Positions 23,642 to 34,587 are shown, numbered from the stretch's first letter. The stretch is DNA of 46,312 bases from Streptomyces sp. NRRL F-6131 (GCA_000719695.1 JOHN01000072.1:1-46312), one strand, 5' to 3'. Notes: generated by a model not told the origin, from the sequence alone. Numbers and translations: made by a program.

Positions 23642-24391
23642 GTGTCCGCGCCCACTCCCGCCCCCGTCCCCGCGCCACTGGCCGTCGCCGTCGCCCAGCC
23701 CGCCTGCGCCGAGTCGGGCCGTCCGGACACCGTGGAGATCAACGTCGAGCGGCACGCCGCCGCCGTGCGCGAGGCCGGGGCGGTCCGTCTGGTGGTCTTC
23801 CCGGAGCTCTCGCTCACCGGCTACGACCTCGCCGCGGCCTCCGTCGACCCGGCCGACGCCCGGCTCGCGCCGCTCGTCGCCGCCTGCGCCGGGACCGGGG
23901 CCACCGCCCTGGTCGGCGCACCGGTGACCGACCCCGACGGTCGCGAGTACATCGCCACGCTCGCCGTCACCGGGACCGGCGCCCGGGTGGCCTGCCGCAA
24001 GACCCATCTGCACGGCGCCGAGCACGACCGCTTCACCGGCGCCGAGCAGCCGTCCGTCCTGGAACTGGACGGCTGGCGGCTGGGCCTGGCGATCTGCGCG
24101 GACGCGGCCGCCCCCGAGCACGCCGAGCGGCTCGCCGCGCTCGGCGCCGACGCCTATGTGGCCTCCACCCTGTACGGGGCGGGCCCGGAGGCGGTCGCCA
24201 CCAAGGAGGCGCGGTACCCGGCGCGCGCGGCGGACAACGGGCTCTGGGTGGTCCTGTCGACCTTCGCCGGGCCGACCGGCTCGTACGCCGCGACCTCGGG
24301 CGGCTCCGGGGTCTGGGCACCGGACGGCACCCGGGTCGCCAAGGCGGGCGCCGAGGCGGGCGAGGTCCTGACCGCCGTCCTGGGACAGTGA
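23642..24391 (+). CDS. Carbon-nitrogen hydrolase (nitrilase superfamily)
   Basis: 249 residues with the Glu-Lys-Cys triad: [24 protein letters not shown] and [14 protein letters not shown]. It belongs to the amidase-like branches of the nitrilase superfamily and is shorter than the beta-ureidopropionase-like enzyme at 1690-2532, to which it is only distantly related. The GTG start at 23642 has GGAGG 7 nt upstream. It is divergent from the FAD oxidase with a dyad between them, which may mean joint regulation. Substrate unknown; an amide or N-carbamoyl group is expected. Confidence 0.87.
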   Translation: MSAPTPAPVPAPLAVAVAQPACAESGRPDTVEINVERHAAAVREAGAVRLVVFPELSLTGYDLAAASVDPADARLAPLVAACAGTGATALVGAPVTDPDGREYIATLAVTGTGARVACRKTHLHGAEHDRFTGAEQPSVLELDGWRLGLAICADAAAPEHAERLAALGADAYVASTLYGAGPEAVATKEARYPARAADNGLWVVLSTFAGPTGSYAATSGGSGVWAPDGTRVAKAGAEAGEVLTAVLGQ

Positions 24392-24430
24392 TGGGATCGC
24401 CGGGTCCGGAGCGGTCGGAGACCACCGGCC

Positions 24431-24466
24431 CGGACCCGGACCCGGACCCGGACCTGGACCTGGACC
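24431..24466. repeat. Hexamer array CGGACC/TGGACC
   Basis: Six contiguous hexamers in the 250-bp gap before fumC. A second local duplication of GGCCGCAGGGTC follows. No gene is seen in the gap, which must hold the fumC promoter. Confidence 0.85.
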
Positions 24467-24641
24467 GGTAGGAGGCCGCAGGGTCAGGACCGGCGGAAGG
24501 CCGCAGGGTCGGCGCGGAAAGCGGAAATACGCGGGGCCCCCGCGCGGCTGTCGTCAGCGGAAGCCGAACCCGGGCCGGACCGGGACTCCCCGGTCCACGG
24601 GGCTCCGTCCGGCCGGGACCGTTCAGGAGGTGCAGCGCACG

Positions 24642-26033
24642 ATGGGTGACGAGCAGTACCGGATCGAGCACGACTCGATGGGCGAGGTGCGGGTGCCGGC
24701 CGCGGCGAAGTGGCAGGCGCAGACGCAGCGGGCGGTGGAGAACTTCCCCGTGTCCGGCCAGCGCCTGGAACGGGCGCACATCGCCGCGCTGGCGCGGATC
24801 AAGGCCGCCGCCGCGCGCGTGAACGCCCGGCTGGGCGTGCTGGAGGAGGAGACCGCCGACGCGATCGTCTCGGCCGCCGAGGAGGTCGCGACGGGCCGCT
24901 GGGACGACGAGTTCCCGGTGGACGTGTTCCAGACCGGCTCGGGCACCTCGTCCAACATGAACACCAACGAGGTGATCGCCACCCTGGCCGGCGAGCGCCT
25001 CGGCCGGCCCGTCCACCCCAACGACCACGTGAACGCCAGCCAGTCGTCCAACGACGTCTTCCCCTCCTCGATCCACATCGCCGCCACAGCCGCCGTCAGC
25101 CACGACCTGATCCCGGCGCTGGAGCACCTGGCCGAGGCACTGGAGCGCAAGGCCGCGGAGTTCGCCGGCGTCGTCAAGGCCGGTCGCACGCACCTGATGG
25201 ACGCCACGCCGGTCACCCTGGGGCAGGAGTTCGGCGGGTACGCGGCGCAGGTCCGGCACGGGCGGGAGCGGCTGCTGGCCACCCTGCCCCGGGTCGCCGA
25301 ACTCCCGCTCGGCGGCACCGCGGTGGGCACCGGCATCAACACCCCGCCCGGGTTCGCGGCGGCGGTGATCGAGGAGGTCGCGCGCGTCACCGAGCTGCCG
25401 CTGACCGAGGCCCGCGACCACTTCGAGGCGCAGGGCGCGCGGGACGGCCTGGTCGAGCTGAGCGGGCAACTGCGCACCGTCGCCGTCGGGTTCACGAAGA
25501 TCGCGAACGACCTGCGGTGGATGGGATCGGGTCCGCGCACCGGCCTCGGCGAACTCAACCTCCCGGACCTCCAGCCCGGTTCGTCGATCATGCCGGGCAA
25601 GGTGAACCCGGTGCTGCCCGAGGTGGTCCTGATGGTCTCCGCCCAGGTGATCGGCAACGACGCCACGGTGACGGTGGCCGGGGCGAGCGGGAACTTCGAG
25701 CTCAACGTGATGCTGCCGGTGATCGCCCGCAACGTCCTGGAGTCGGTCCGGCTGCTCGCCAACAGCGCGCGGCTGCTCGCCGACCGCGCCGTGGACGGCA
25801 TCACCGCCAACGTCGAGCGGGCCCGGGAGTACGCGGAGTCCTCGCCGTCGGTGGTCACTCCACTGAACCGGTACATCGGCTACGAGGAGGCGGCCAAGGT
25901 CGCCAAGCAGGCGCTCGCGGAGCGGAAGACGATCCGCCAGGTGGTGCTGGAGCGCGGGTACGTCGAGCAGGGGCGGCTCACGCTCGACCAGCTGGACGAG
26001 GCCCTGGACGTCCTGCGGATGACCCGGCCGTAG
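24642..26033 (+). CDS. fumC: Class II fumarate hydratase
   Basis: Tetrameric, iron-independent fumarase converting fumarate to malate in the citric acid cycle. 463 residues, the family's usual length. The superfamily signature [11 protein letters not shown] is at about 313-323, with active-site blocks [33 protein letters not shown] and [18 protein letters not shown]. The ATG at 24642 lies 10 nt after AGGAGGT; a GTG at 24630 overlaps that ribosome site and is rejected. It stands alone and ends at a perfect 14-bp hairpin. Confidence 0.97.
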   Translation: MGDEQYRIEHDSMGEVRVPAAAKWQAQTQRAVENFPVSGQRLERAHIAALARIKAAAARVNARLGVLEEETADAIVSAAEEVATGRWDDEFPVDVFQTGSGTSSNMNTNEVIATLAGERLGRPVHPNDHVNASQSSNDVFPSSIHIAATAAVSHDLIPALEHLAEALERKAAEFAGVVKAGRTHLMDATPVTLGQEFGGYAAQVRHGRERLLATLPRVAELPLGGTAVGTGINTPPGFAAAVIEEVARVTELPLTEARDHFEAQGARDGLVELSGQLRTVAVGFTKIANDLRWMGSGPRTGLGELNLPDLQPGSSIMPGKVNPVLPEVVLMVSAQVIGNDATVTVAGASGNFELNVMLPVIARNVLESVRLLANSARLLADRAVDGITANVERAREYAESSPSVVTPLNRYIGYEEAAKVAKQALAERKTIRQVVLERGYVEQGRLTLDQLDEALDVLRMTRP

Positions 26034-26097
26034 GGGCCGGTCCCGGTCCTGCGTCGGCGGTCCGGCGTCGGGGCCCGGCGTCGGGGGTCCGGCGGGG

Positions 26098-26133
26098 GTC
26101 CGGCGTCGGACACGTGGAGGTCCGACGCCGGAC
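26098..26133 (+). terminator. fumC terminator hairpin
   Basis: GTCCGGCGTCGGAC (26098-26111) and GTCCGACGCCGGAC (26120-26133) are perfect complements with an 8-nt loop, 64 bp past the fumC stop. Several GTCCGGCGTCGG fragments just upstream are repeats of the same arm. It lies between convergent genes. Confidence 0.85.
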
Positions 26134-26199
26134 ACGCGCCCGGGGCGCGGAGGGCGGCCTCGCCGCTCCACGCCCCGGGTGTCGGGCTCACGTCGGACG

Positions 26200-26670
26200 T
26201 CAGCCCCTGGCTCGGCCGGCCCGGCCGAGCCGCATCGCGGCTCCGTTCGACGTCATGGTGGCCATCGAGATGGCGGCGAGCCCCAGCAGGAACATCACGC
26301 CGCCCGCGATCACGCAGGTGACGATGTTCTTGCCCCGGTTCACCTCACCCGAGACGACCCACGGGGAGATGACCGTCCACGCGCCGAGCAGGGTCGCCGC
26401 CCAGGCCCGTGCGTGGGTGCGCTCGTAGGCCGAGCCGTAACCGGCCATCAGCACGCAGTAGGCGAGACCGACGATCAGGCAGGTGACGGTCAGCGTGTTG
26501 AACGCGGTGAAGCCGACGATCCATGGCGAGGCCGCCAGGAACAGACCGGCCACGATGGCCAGGGCCTCGACGCCCTGGGCCCGCGGGGTCAGGGTGACCC
26601 GCTCGTAGTGCTCCCGGAGTTCGACGATGTCCGGATGGTGCTCCATGCCCACCGGGATCTGGGTAGACAC
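26200..26670 (-). CDS. SPW-repeat membrane protein
   Basis: 156 residues with two SPW motifs, ASPWIVGFTAFN and ISPWVVSGEVN, each in the second part of a two-helix unit, giving four transmembrane helices. Such proteins are small bacterial membrane proteins of unknown function. The start is taken as GTG 26670 (MSTQIPVGMEHHPDIVELRE), because AGGAGG lies 8 nt upstream; the in-frame GTG at 26679 is too close to that site. It is divergent from the PadR gene but 299 bp away. It is probably monocistronic. Confidence 0.85.
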   Translation of the reverse strand: MSTQIPVGMEHHPDIVELREHYERVTLTPRAQGVEALAIVAGLFLAASPWIVGFTAFNTLTVTCLIVGLAYCVLMAGYGSAYERTHARAWAATLLGAWTVISPWVVSGEVNRGKNIVTCVIAGGVMFLLGLAAISMATMTSNGAAMRLGRAGRARG

Positions 26671-26937
26671 CGATACCACCTCCTAGGTTTGGAACATGGA
26701 GGGCGCTAGCCCAGTACCATTCTGGCGCCGTTCGACCGTTTTGCACCTTTTGGCCAGGGAAGCTACCCTGCTCGACCCGCCGGGCCACCCAGCTCGCGGC
26801 CGGCCCGGCCCGCACGGCCCCCACGGTCTGCCCCGCGCGCCCCGGCCGATCTCCGCACGCCCCCGGCCGCTCCGCACGCCCCGCGCGCACCACCCCAACG
26901 GGTGACCTCCGTCTCAACCCCGTCCGCCGCCATTGCG

Positions 26938-26955
26938 TATGCAACTCGTTGCATA
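26938..26955. promoter_or_regulatory. PadR-type operator overlapping padR-like leader
   Basis: TATGCAAC-TC-GTTGCATA is a perfect 8-bp dyad ending 1 nt before the ribosome site of the PadR-family gene. PadR regulators bind ATGCAAx/xTTGCAT-like dyads of this size, so autoregulation is likely. Confidence 0.8.
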
Positions 26956-26969
26956 GCAGGATGCCGCTC

Positions 26970-27611
26970 ATGGCACTGGAGCACGCGATCCTCGTCTCGC
27001 TGCTGGAACGGCCCGGCTCCGGCTACGAACTGGCCCGGCGCTTCGACCGGTCCATCGGCCGCTTCTGGACCGCCACCCACCAGCAGATCTACCGGGTGCT
27101 GCGGCGGATGGAGACGGACGGCTGGATCTCCGTCGAGGAGGTCGCCCAGGACGGGCGGCCGGACAAGAAGGTGTACTCGGCGGCCCCGCCCGGCCGGACC
27201 GCGCTCGCCGCCTGGCTGCGCGAGCCCGTCGAACCGGAGACCGTCCGCCACGAGCTCGCCGTCCGGATCCGGGCGGTGGCCTTCGACGACCCCGCCGCAC
27301 TGATCCCCGAGGTCGAGCGGCACCGGGACAGCCACGCCGCCCTGCTCGCCCGCTACCTGCACGGCGAGGGCCGCGACTTCCCGGCACCGGACGCACTCGA
27401 CGCCCAGCAGCGGCTCCAGCACGTGGTGCTGCGCGGCGGGATCGAGTACGAGCGGATGACGCTCGCCTGGCTCGACGAGGTGCTCGCCACCCTGCGCGAG
27501 CTGGCCGCGGACGCCTCGGCGCCCGCGTCCGCGTCCGGGCCCGCGTCCGGTTCCGACGCCGGTTCCGATGCCGAGGCCGACGCCGGTGTCGGCACCAGCG
27601 CCACCCACTGA
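26970..27611 (+). CDS. PadR-family transcriptional regulator
   Basis: 213 residues. The winged helix-turn-helix is at the start (MALEHAILVSLLERPGSGYELARRFDRSIG ... THQQIYRVLRRMETDGWI, VYSAAPPGRTALAAWL), followed by the Vir-like C-terminal dimerisation helices (about 85-185) and a Ser/Ala/Gly tail. The ATG at 26970 is chosen because GCAGGA lies 8 nt upstream and it matches the normal family start; ATG 26961 overlaps that site. The dyad at 26938-26955 covers its leader. It is 38 bp from a large acyl-CoA dehydrogenase gene in the same direction, so the pair is probably an operon induced by a substrate of the enzyme, as for PadR regulators of aromatic or fatty acids. Confidence 0.92.
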   Translation: MALEHAILVSLLERPGSGYELARRFDRSIGRFWTATHQQIYRVLRRMETDGWISVEEVAQDGRPDKKVYSAAPPGRTALAAWLREPVEPETVRHELAVRIRAVAFDDPAALIPEVERHRDSHAALLARYLHGEGRDFPAPDALDAQQRLQHVVLRGGIEYERMTLAWLDEVLATLRELAADASAPASASGPASGSDAGSDAEADAGVGTSATH

Positions 27612-27649
27612 CGTTCCACCCTCCACCCTCGATCCCCCGGGAGCCCGCG

Positions 27650-29350
27650 ATGCTCTTCAACCCGCGTACCTACGACCCCGCGCAGTTCGACGAGCCGACC
27701 CGCCGGCTGCTGCGCGCGACCGTGGACTGGTTCGAGTCGCGCGGCAAGAAGGCGCTGATCGACACCTACATCGACCGCGCCTGGTACGCCGACTTCCTCG
27801 AGTTCGCCGCCAAGGAAGGCCTGTTCGCCGAGTTCCTGACGCCGTCCGCCGCCGACCCGGAGAAGCGCTGGGACACCTCCCGGATCGCCGAGCTGAACGA
27901 GATCCTCGGCTTCTACGGCCTCGGCTACTGGTACACCTGGCAGGTCACCATCCTGGGCCTCGGCCCGGTCTGGCAGAGCGAGAACGAGGCCGTCCGGGCG
28001 CGCGCCGCCAAGCTGCTGGCCGAGGGCCACGTCATGGCGTTCGGGCTCTCCGAGCGCAGCCACGGCGCCGACATCTACTCGACCGACATGGTCCTCACCC
28101 CGAACGGCGAGGGCGGCTTCACCGCGACCGGCTCCAAGTACTACATCGGCAACGGCAACGTCGCCGGCCTGGTCTCCGTCTTCGGCCGCCGCTCGGACGT
28201 CGAGGGACCGGAGGGCTACGTCTTCTTCGCCGCCGACAGCCGCCACGAGGCGTACCACCTGGTCAAGAACGTCGTGAACGCCCAGATGTACGTCAGCGAG
28301 TTCCGGCTGGAGGAGTACCCGGTCCGCGCCGAGGACGTCCTGCACACCGGCAAGGCCGCCTTCGACGCCGCGCTGAACACCGTCAACGTCGGCAAGTTCA
28401 ACCTCTGCACCGCCTCCGTCGGCATCTGCGAGCACGCGATGTACGAGGCCGTGACGCACGCCCACAACCGGGTGCTGTACGGCAAGCGGGTCACCGACTT
28501 CCCGCACGTGCGCCGCGAGTTGACCGACGCCTACGCGCGACTGGTGGCGATGAAGCTGTTCGCCGCCCGCTCGGTGGACTACTTCCGCACCGCCTCTCCC
28601 GAGGACCGCCGCTACCTGCTCTTCAACCCGATGACCAAGATGAAGGTCACCACCGAGGGCGAGAAGGTCATCGACCTCATGTGGGACGTCATCGCGGCCA
28701 AGGGCTTCGAGGCGGACACCTACTTCGACAAGGCCGCCAAGGACATCCGGGGCCTGCCGAAGCTGGAGGGCACCGTCCACGTCAACCTGGCACTGATCCT
28801 CAAGTTCATGGCCAACTACCTCTTCGCCCCGGCCGAGTACGCGCCGGTACCGACCCGCCAGGACGCCGCCGACGACGAGTTCCTGTTCCGGCAGGGCCCG
28901 GCCCGCGGCCTCGGCGCGATCCGCTTCCACGACTGGCGGGCCGCCTACGACGCGCACGGGCACCTCCCGAACGTCGCCCGCTTCCGCGAACAGGCCGACG
29001 GCTTCTGCGCGTTGCTGCTGGAGCACGCGCCGACCGCGGAGCAGCAGGCGGACCTCGACTTCCTGCTGGAGATCGGCCAGCTGTTCGCGCTGATCGTCTA
29101 CGGCCAGCTGGTGCTGGAGCAGGCCGAGTTGACCGGTCTGGACGCGGACCTGCTGGACCAGATCTTCGACGCGCTGGTGCGGGACTTCTCCGCGCACGCC
29201 ACCGAGCTGCACGGCAAGGCGTCCACCACCGAGGCCCAGGCGGCGTGGGCGCTGGCGCACGTCCGCCGCCCGGTCGCGGACGGCGAGCGGACGGCGAAGG
29301 TGTGGGGCATGGTCGAGGCGCTCTCGGGCGCGTACGAGATGGCGGAGTAG
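27650..29350 (+). CDS. Large acyl-CoA dehydrogenase-family protein
   Basis: 566 residues, longer than standard acyl-CoA dehydrogenases (about 380-400) because of an extended C-terminal domain (about 400-566) and a distinct N-terminus. FAD-domain motifs are present: MAFGLSERSHGADIYSTDMVL, TGSKYYIGNGNVAGLVSVFG, GKFNLCTASVGICEHAMYEAV and LYGKRVTDFPHVRRELTDAYARLVAMKLF. GGGAG precedes the ATG at 27650. It resembles the large acyl-CoA dehydrogenases linked to PadR regulators in Streptomyces. Substrate chain is unknown. It is followed by a perfect 17-bp hairpin. Confidence 0.88.
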   Translation: MLFNPRTYDPAQFDEPTRRLLRATVDWFESRGKKALIDTYIDRAWYADFLEFAAKEGLFAEFLTPSAADPEKRWDTSRIAELNEILGFYGLGYWYTWQVTILGLGPVWQSENEAVRARAAKLLAEGHVMAFGLSERSHGADIYSTDMVLTPNGEGGFTATGSKYYIGNGNVAGLVSVFGRRSDVEGPEGYVFFAADSRHEAYHLVKNVVNAQMYVSEFRLEEYPVRAEDVLHTGKAAFDAALNTVNVGKFNLCTASVGICEHAMYEAVTHAHNRVLYGKRVTDFPHVRRELTDAYARLVAMKLFAARSVDYFRTASPEDRRYLLFNPMTKMKVTTEGEKVIDLMWDVIAAKGFEADTYFDKAAKDIRGLPKLEGTVHVNLALILKFMANYLFAPAEYAPVPTRQDAADDEFLFRQGPARGLGAIRFHDWRAAYDAHGHLPNVARFREQADGFCALLLEHAPTAEQQADLDFLLEIGQLFALIVYGQLVLEQAELTGLDADLLDQIFDALVRDFSAHATELHGKASTTEAQAAWALAHVRRPVADGERTAKVWGMVEALSGAYEMAE

Positions 29351-29372
29351 CCGCCCCTTCTCTCGGCGTGCA

Positions 29373-29410
29373 CCCCGGGGGTGCCGGTCGGCGGACCGGC
29401 ACCCCCGGGG
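29373..29410. terminator. Perfect 17-bp bidirectional terminator hairpin
   Basis: Arms 29373-29389 and 29394-29410 pair perfectly around a GGCG loop, between the convergent acyl-CoA dehydrogenase and aminopeptidase genes (22 bp past one stop, 19 bp past the other). Confidence 0.92.
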
Positions 29411-29429
29411 CCGTACTGTCGGCGGATCG

Positions 29430-30827
<1,398 letters not shown>

Positions 30828-30983
30828 TCATTTCGCGGACGGCACAGGGGTGCTGAGGGGGCGTGGGGCCCGACCGCACCGCAAAGTTGACGCGACCATG
30901 ATGATTGAGCGAACCCGCGGTCCCGTCAAGAGGGAGGATGGCGTCGATGGGCGGCCGGGGCGCCGAACGGGCCGACGAGTGAT

Positions 30984-31046
30984 GGCTGACAGATTTCAAA
31001 ATCTGTCAGCTGATATCTGTCATCTGTTAGTTGTCATCTGTCAGCC
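30984..31046. repeat. Intergenic CTGACAGAT palindromic element, copy 3
   Basis: Outer arms GGCTGACAGAT (30984-30994) and ATCTGTCAGCC (31036-31046), plus a strong alternative hairpin GCTGACAGATTT-CA-AAATCTGTCAGC at 30985-31010, 12 bp perfect with a 2-nt loop. It lies 54 bp past the 3' end of the sensor kinase gene on the minus strand and about 195 bp upstream of the aminopeptidase start. The 312-bp gap 30789-31100 contains nothing else I recognise. Confidence 0.95.
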
Positions 31047-31100
31047 GTCGGTCGTCAGTGCGACTTTTCCGGCCGGCCGGCGCCCCCGGGCCGTCCGCGG

Positions 31101-33455
31101 TCAGAAGTCCGCCCGCGACTGCTCCGGCGTGCGGGGCAGGACGGCCCGCACGACCGCTCCGCCGTCGTGGTTGCCCGTCGTGAACCGGCCGCCCAGCTCC
31201 TCCGCCCGCTCGGCCATCGAGCGGAGCCCGAGCCCCGACCCGGCTCGCCGCCGTTCACGGGCGCCGTCGCCGTCCCCGCCGCCGTCCCTCGGATCCACCG
31301 ACCCGATCAGGTCGACCGGTCCGGTCAGGTCCGCCGGTCCGGTCAGGTCCACCGGGTCCGCCGGGAACCCGCGCCCGTCGTCCCAGACCTCGACCACCAC
31401 CGCTTCCGGCCGCACCCGCAGCGTCAGCCGGGCCTGGCCGGCCGCCGAGTGGCGCAGCACGTTGTGCAGCGCTTCCCCGCTGATCCGCAGCGCCGCCACC
31501 TCCACCGCGGCCGGCAGCGCGGGCGGCGGGTCCGGGTCGAGCACGAGCGCGATCCGCACCCGCGGCCCGTCCAGCTCCGCGACCAGCCGCCGCAGCGCCA
31601 CCGCGAGCCCCTCCCCCGCCAGCGCGGCGGGCGCCAGCCCCTCAGTGATGCGCCGCAGTTCGTCGATCGCCTGCCCGATCCCGGCGGACACCGCCCGCAG
31701 CGAGCGGGCCGCCGGGGAACCCTCCGGCACGGCGGCCCGCGCGGTGTCGACCCCCAGCCGCAGCCCCGAGAGCGTGGGTCCGAGCCCGTCGTGCAGGTCG
31801 TGCCGCAGCCGGCGGCGTTCCTCCTCGCGGGCGAGCACGATCTGCCGCCGCCCGCGCTGCAGTTCCTCGTACATCCGGAGCGAGGCGATCGCGGGTGCGG
31901 CCTGGTCGGCGAGGAAGCGGAGCACCTCGTGGTCCTGTGCGTCCAGCTCGGGCTGCCCGGCGCGCGGCGGCGCGTAGAGGTCGCCGATCACCGCCCCCTC
32001 GTAGCTGAGCGGGAACACCTGGCTGTTCTGCCCGATCGTGCCGACGGAGGCGAGCTCGTGCGGTCCGGTGCGGGTGTGCAGGACGACGCGGGCACCGGGC
32101 AGGCCGAGGGCGGTGACCACCGTGTCGCACAGCAGAGGTGGCGCGTCGGCCGGGCTGACGGCGCGGCTCAGCCGTTCGGCGAGGGCCCGCACCACCTGGT
32201 AGGGGCGGGCCCGGTCGCCGTAGTAGAAGCGGTCGACGGCGCGCACGACCCAGCGGGTGGTGGGTCCGAGCAGTCCGCCGATGGCCAGGGCGCCGGCGGC
32301 CAGCAGTTGCGCGCCCGTACTGCTGGCCTCGGGCAGGGCGCGGCGCAGCAGCAGGGCGATGCCGAGGTAGCCGGCGATCAGCAGGGCGGTGAGGGCGAGG
32401 ACGCTGAGCATCCGGCGGGTGGCCCGGTCGAGGTAGCGGGAGCGGTCGCGGGTGAACGCGTAGCCGACCGCGCCGAGCATCCAGAGCGCCGACCCGGCGA
32501 AGTAGGCGACCGCCGCGACGCTCTCGGACCCGCCGATCCGCAGCGCGATGTTGGTCGTGACCAGCCAGACGAGGTAGGGCACCAGGACGGCGGTGACGCT
32601 GCGGTGGGGCCGCGCGGAGCGGCGCCAGCGGACGGCGGCCACGACGAGGCTGGTGATGACGATGCCCCAGGCGATCCGGGTCGCCTGCCACTCGTCGAGC
32701 GGCAGCCTCCCCGGTGGGACGAGGACGTCGCCGAAGTACGGCAGCGGGCTGCCCAGGCGCACGGCGCAGGCGTGCAGGGCGCTCCAGACGGCGACGGCGG
32801 CGACGAACGCGCGGCCCGGTCCGCCAGGCAGCCGTCCCTCCGGCAGCCAGAGCGGGAGGGCGAGGGAGACGAAGATGAACAGGGTGACGGAGGCGAGCAG
32901 CAGCGCGGCACCGAGGGTCTGCACCGCCGGTCCGGCGTCGGCGGCGGCGCCCGCGAGGAGGGTGAAGCGGGAGAGGCAGCCGCCGAGGCCGGCGGCCAGC
33001 AGGCAGCGGCCGAGGCTGCGCCCGACCGGCGCCTCGGTGGTGGGGACGGCGGGGACGGCGGGGACGGCGGTGGCGGCGGTGGTGGTGGCCGCGGAGGCGG
33101 GCGCCGGGGCGGGGGACGGGACGAGGGACGGGTCACCGGGACCCGGTCCGGCGCGGTGGGCGAGGATGAGCAGCCCGGAGAGCGCGAAGGCGAAGCCGAG
33201 GAGGACGGTCTCGCCGTCGTGGAGGTAGAAGGGCGTGGCCCAGACGGCGTCCTGGTGGGTGACGGCGAGCAGGACCCAGCCGAACCCGCTGAGCAGGGTC
33301 GCCGCGCAGGCCCAGGCGGCCGGGGTGAGGCCGGTCCGCCCGGGTGCGGCCGGGGGTCCCGGCGGGTTCGCGGGCGCCGTCGGGCGCACGGCCACGGGGG
33401 ACGCGGCGACGTGCCGGGTCGTGGTGGTGGCCGGGGTCGCGGCCGGTTCGCTCAT
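31101..33455 (-). CDS. NarL/LuxR-type sensor histidine kinase 1
   Basis: Membrane sensor kinase of 784 residues. The N-terminal half has about 8-10 hydrophobic segments interrupted by a Pro/Val/Ala loop (AVPAVPAVPTT, a 9-bp repeat). A GAF-like domain follows (about 400-535), then the HisKA_3 dimerisation helix with the phospho-acceptor H in EEERRRLRHDLHDGLGPTLS (about residue 555). The HATPase has the N-box ALHNVLRHS, G1 VWDDGRGF and G2 SGLGLRSMAERAEELGG. Between G1 and G2 the ATP lid is enlarged by (V/A)DLTGP repeats (18 bp). AGGAGG precedes ATG 33455. It is the second gene after the response regulator (235-bp gap) and a clear paralogue of the kinase at 34745-36979. Confidence 0.9.
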   Translation of the reverse strand: MSEPAATPATTTTRHVAASPVAVRPTAPANPPGPPAAPGRTGLTPAAWACAATLLSGFGWVLLAVTHQDAVWATPFYLHDGETVLLGFAFALSGLLILAHRAGPGPGDPSLVPSPAPAPASAATTTAATAVPAVPAVPTTEAPVGRSLGRCLLAAGLGGCLSRFTLLAGAAADAGPAVQTLGAALLLASVTLFIFVSLALPLWLPEGRLPGGPGRAFVAAVAVWSALHACAVRLGSPLPYFGDVLVPPGRLPLDEWQATRIAWGIVITSLVVAAVRWRRSARPHRSVTAVLVPYLVWLVTTNIALRIGGSESVAAVAYFAGSALWMLGAVGYAFTRDRSRYLDRATRRMLSVLALTALLIAGYLGIALLLRRALPEASSTGAQLLAAGALAIGGLLGPTTRWVVRAVDRFYYGDRARPYQVVRALAERLSRAVSPADAPPLLCDTVVTALGLPGARVVLHTRTGPHELASVGTIGQNSQVFPLSYEGAVIGDLYAPPRAGQPELDAQDHEVLRFLADQAAPAIASLRMYEELQRGRRQIVLAREEERRRLRHDLHDGLGPTLSGLRLGVDTARAAVPEGSPAARSLRAVSAGIGQAIDELRRITEGLAPAALAGEGLAVALRRLVAELDGPRVRIALVLDPDPPPALPAAVEVAALRISGEALHNVLRHSAAGQARLTLRVRPEAVVVEVWDDGRGFPADPVDLTGPADLTGPVDLIGSVDPRDGGGDGDGARERRRAGSGLGLRSMAERAEELGGRFTTGNHDGGAVVRAVLPRTPEQSRADF

Positions 33456-33690
33456 GTGGGCCTCCTCCCCCGCATCCTCCGCGTCCTGGCGTCCCGGAGG
33501 CGCGGGACGGCGGTCCGGTCCCGGCCCCGGATGCGCACCCGGGTCCCGCGCGATCGCGGCCCCGGCGGGGGGGCGGGGGGCCGGGGCAGGGCGGGTGCCC
33601 GGGCGGGTACGGAGACGGGACCGACGGATGCGGGCGCTCCGGCGGGGACGGGCGCCTGTGGGCGGGCGGACGGACGGCGGGTTCGGTGGG

Positions 33691-34407
33691 TCAGCCGTCG
33701 CCGAGGCCCATGTCCCTGGCCCGGGCCACGGCCTCCGCCCGGGTGGCGACGTGCAGCTTCTCGAAGATGTGGGTGACGTGGTTGCGCACCGTCTTCTCGG
33801 CGACCACCAGCTCGCGGGCGATCCTGCGGTTGTCCAGCCCGCGGGCCACCAGGTCGAGGACCTCCGCCTCGCGGGCGGTGAGCGCCGGGAAGAGCTGCCC
33901 GGCCTCCCGCACCCGCGCACCGGCGAGCAGGGTGGTGATCCGCTCGGCCACGTCCGCACCGAACACCGCACCACCGGCCGCGACCGTCCGGACGGCGTGC
34001 AGCACCTCCTCCCGGCCCGCGCCCTTGACCAGGTAGCCGCGGGCGCCGGCCTGGAGCGCGGCGAGCAGGCTGCCGTCGTCGTCCGCCATCGTGAGCATCA
34101 GCACCGGCGGGGCCGGCTGGTCGGCGGAGAGCCGGCGGGTGGCCTCCAGCCCGGAGCCGTCCGGAAGGGAGAGGTCCATGACGACCATGTCCGGGCGGTG
34201 ACGGGCGACGGCCTCCGGTACGTCGCCCGCACGCTCGGCCTCGGCGACGACGACGATGCCGTCGGCGCTGTCGAGGGCGGCCTTCAACCCCTCCCGGAAC
34301 AGCGGGTGGTCGTCGACGATCAGGACCCGGACGGGCCCGGCCACCGGCTCCTCGTCCGGCTGCGGTACCCGTGCCTGGGGGTCTTCGGCGGGCTGCTCTT
34401 CATCCAC
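33691..34407 (-). CDS. LuxR/NarL-family response regulator
   Basis: Two-domain regulator of about 238 residues: receiver domain (VRVLIVDDHPLFREG; phospho-acceptor D78 in MVVMDLSLPDGSG; conserved Lys in YLVKGAG) and C-terminal LuxR helix-turn-helix (LTAREAEVLDLVARGLDNRRIARELVVAEKTVRNHVTHI). The start is uncertain: GTG 34407 gives an acidic 26-residue lead-in, whereas GTG 34344 (MAGPVRVLIV) sits only 3 nt after GAGGAG. It stands between two paralogous kinases, HK1 downstream on the same strand and HK2 divergent, and is the only regulator in the set, so both may phosphorylate it. A phased repeat array in the divergent region is a candidate target. Confidence 0.9.
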   Translation of the reverse strand: MDEEQPAEDPQARVPQPDEEPVAGPVRVLIVDDHPLFREGLKAALDSADGIVVVAEAERAGDVPEAVARHRPDMVVMDLSLPDGSGLEATRRLSADQPAPPVLMLTMADDDGSLLAALQAGARGYLVKGAGREEVLHAVRTVAAGGAVFGADVAERITTLLAGARVREAGQLFPALTAREAEVLDLVARGLDNRRIARELVVAEKTVRNHVTHIFEKLHVATRAEAVARARDMGLGDG

Positions 34408-34499
34408 CTGGCCGACACTACCAGCGATGCCCAGGTGACTTTCGGTGACAGCGGCGGCCGTGGGGCACCCTCCGGGGCACCGCGCGCTCAGCGTGCACC

Positions 34500-34587
34500 G
34501 GCGCCCGACCGGCGCCTGACCGGCGTCCGACCGGCGTCCGACACCTGCTCCACCGGCACCCGACACCCGCTCCACCGGCGCCCGACC
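34500..34587. promoter_or_regulatory. Helically phased 11/22-bp repeat array between divergent two-component genes
   Basis: Four contiguous 11-mers GGCG(C/T)C(C/T)GAC(C/A) at 34500, 34511, 34522 and 34533, then two 22-bp units (CCTGCTCCACCGGCACCCGACA-like, described in two parts: CC-GCTCCACCGGC and CCCGAC) at 34544 and 34566. The whole 88-bp block keeps an 11-bp phase, with a YCCGAC core once per turn or every second turn. It fills the centre of the 337-bp gap between response regulator and second kinase. I read it as a likely operator array; the rest of the gap shows no gene. Confidence 0.6.

Noticed and set aside
21364..24471. Plus-strand open frame of over 1000 codons
   Set aside because: It covers the whole antisense of the FAD oxidase, which has clear domains and motifs, and runs through the CN hydrolase gene in the wrong frame.
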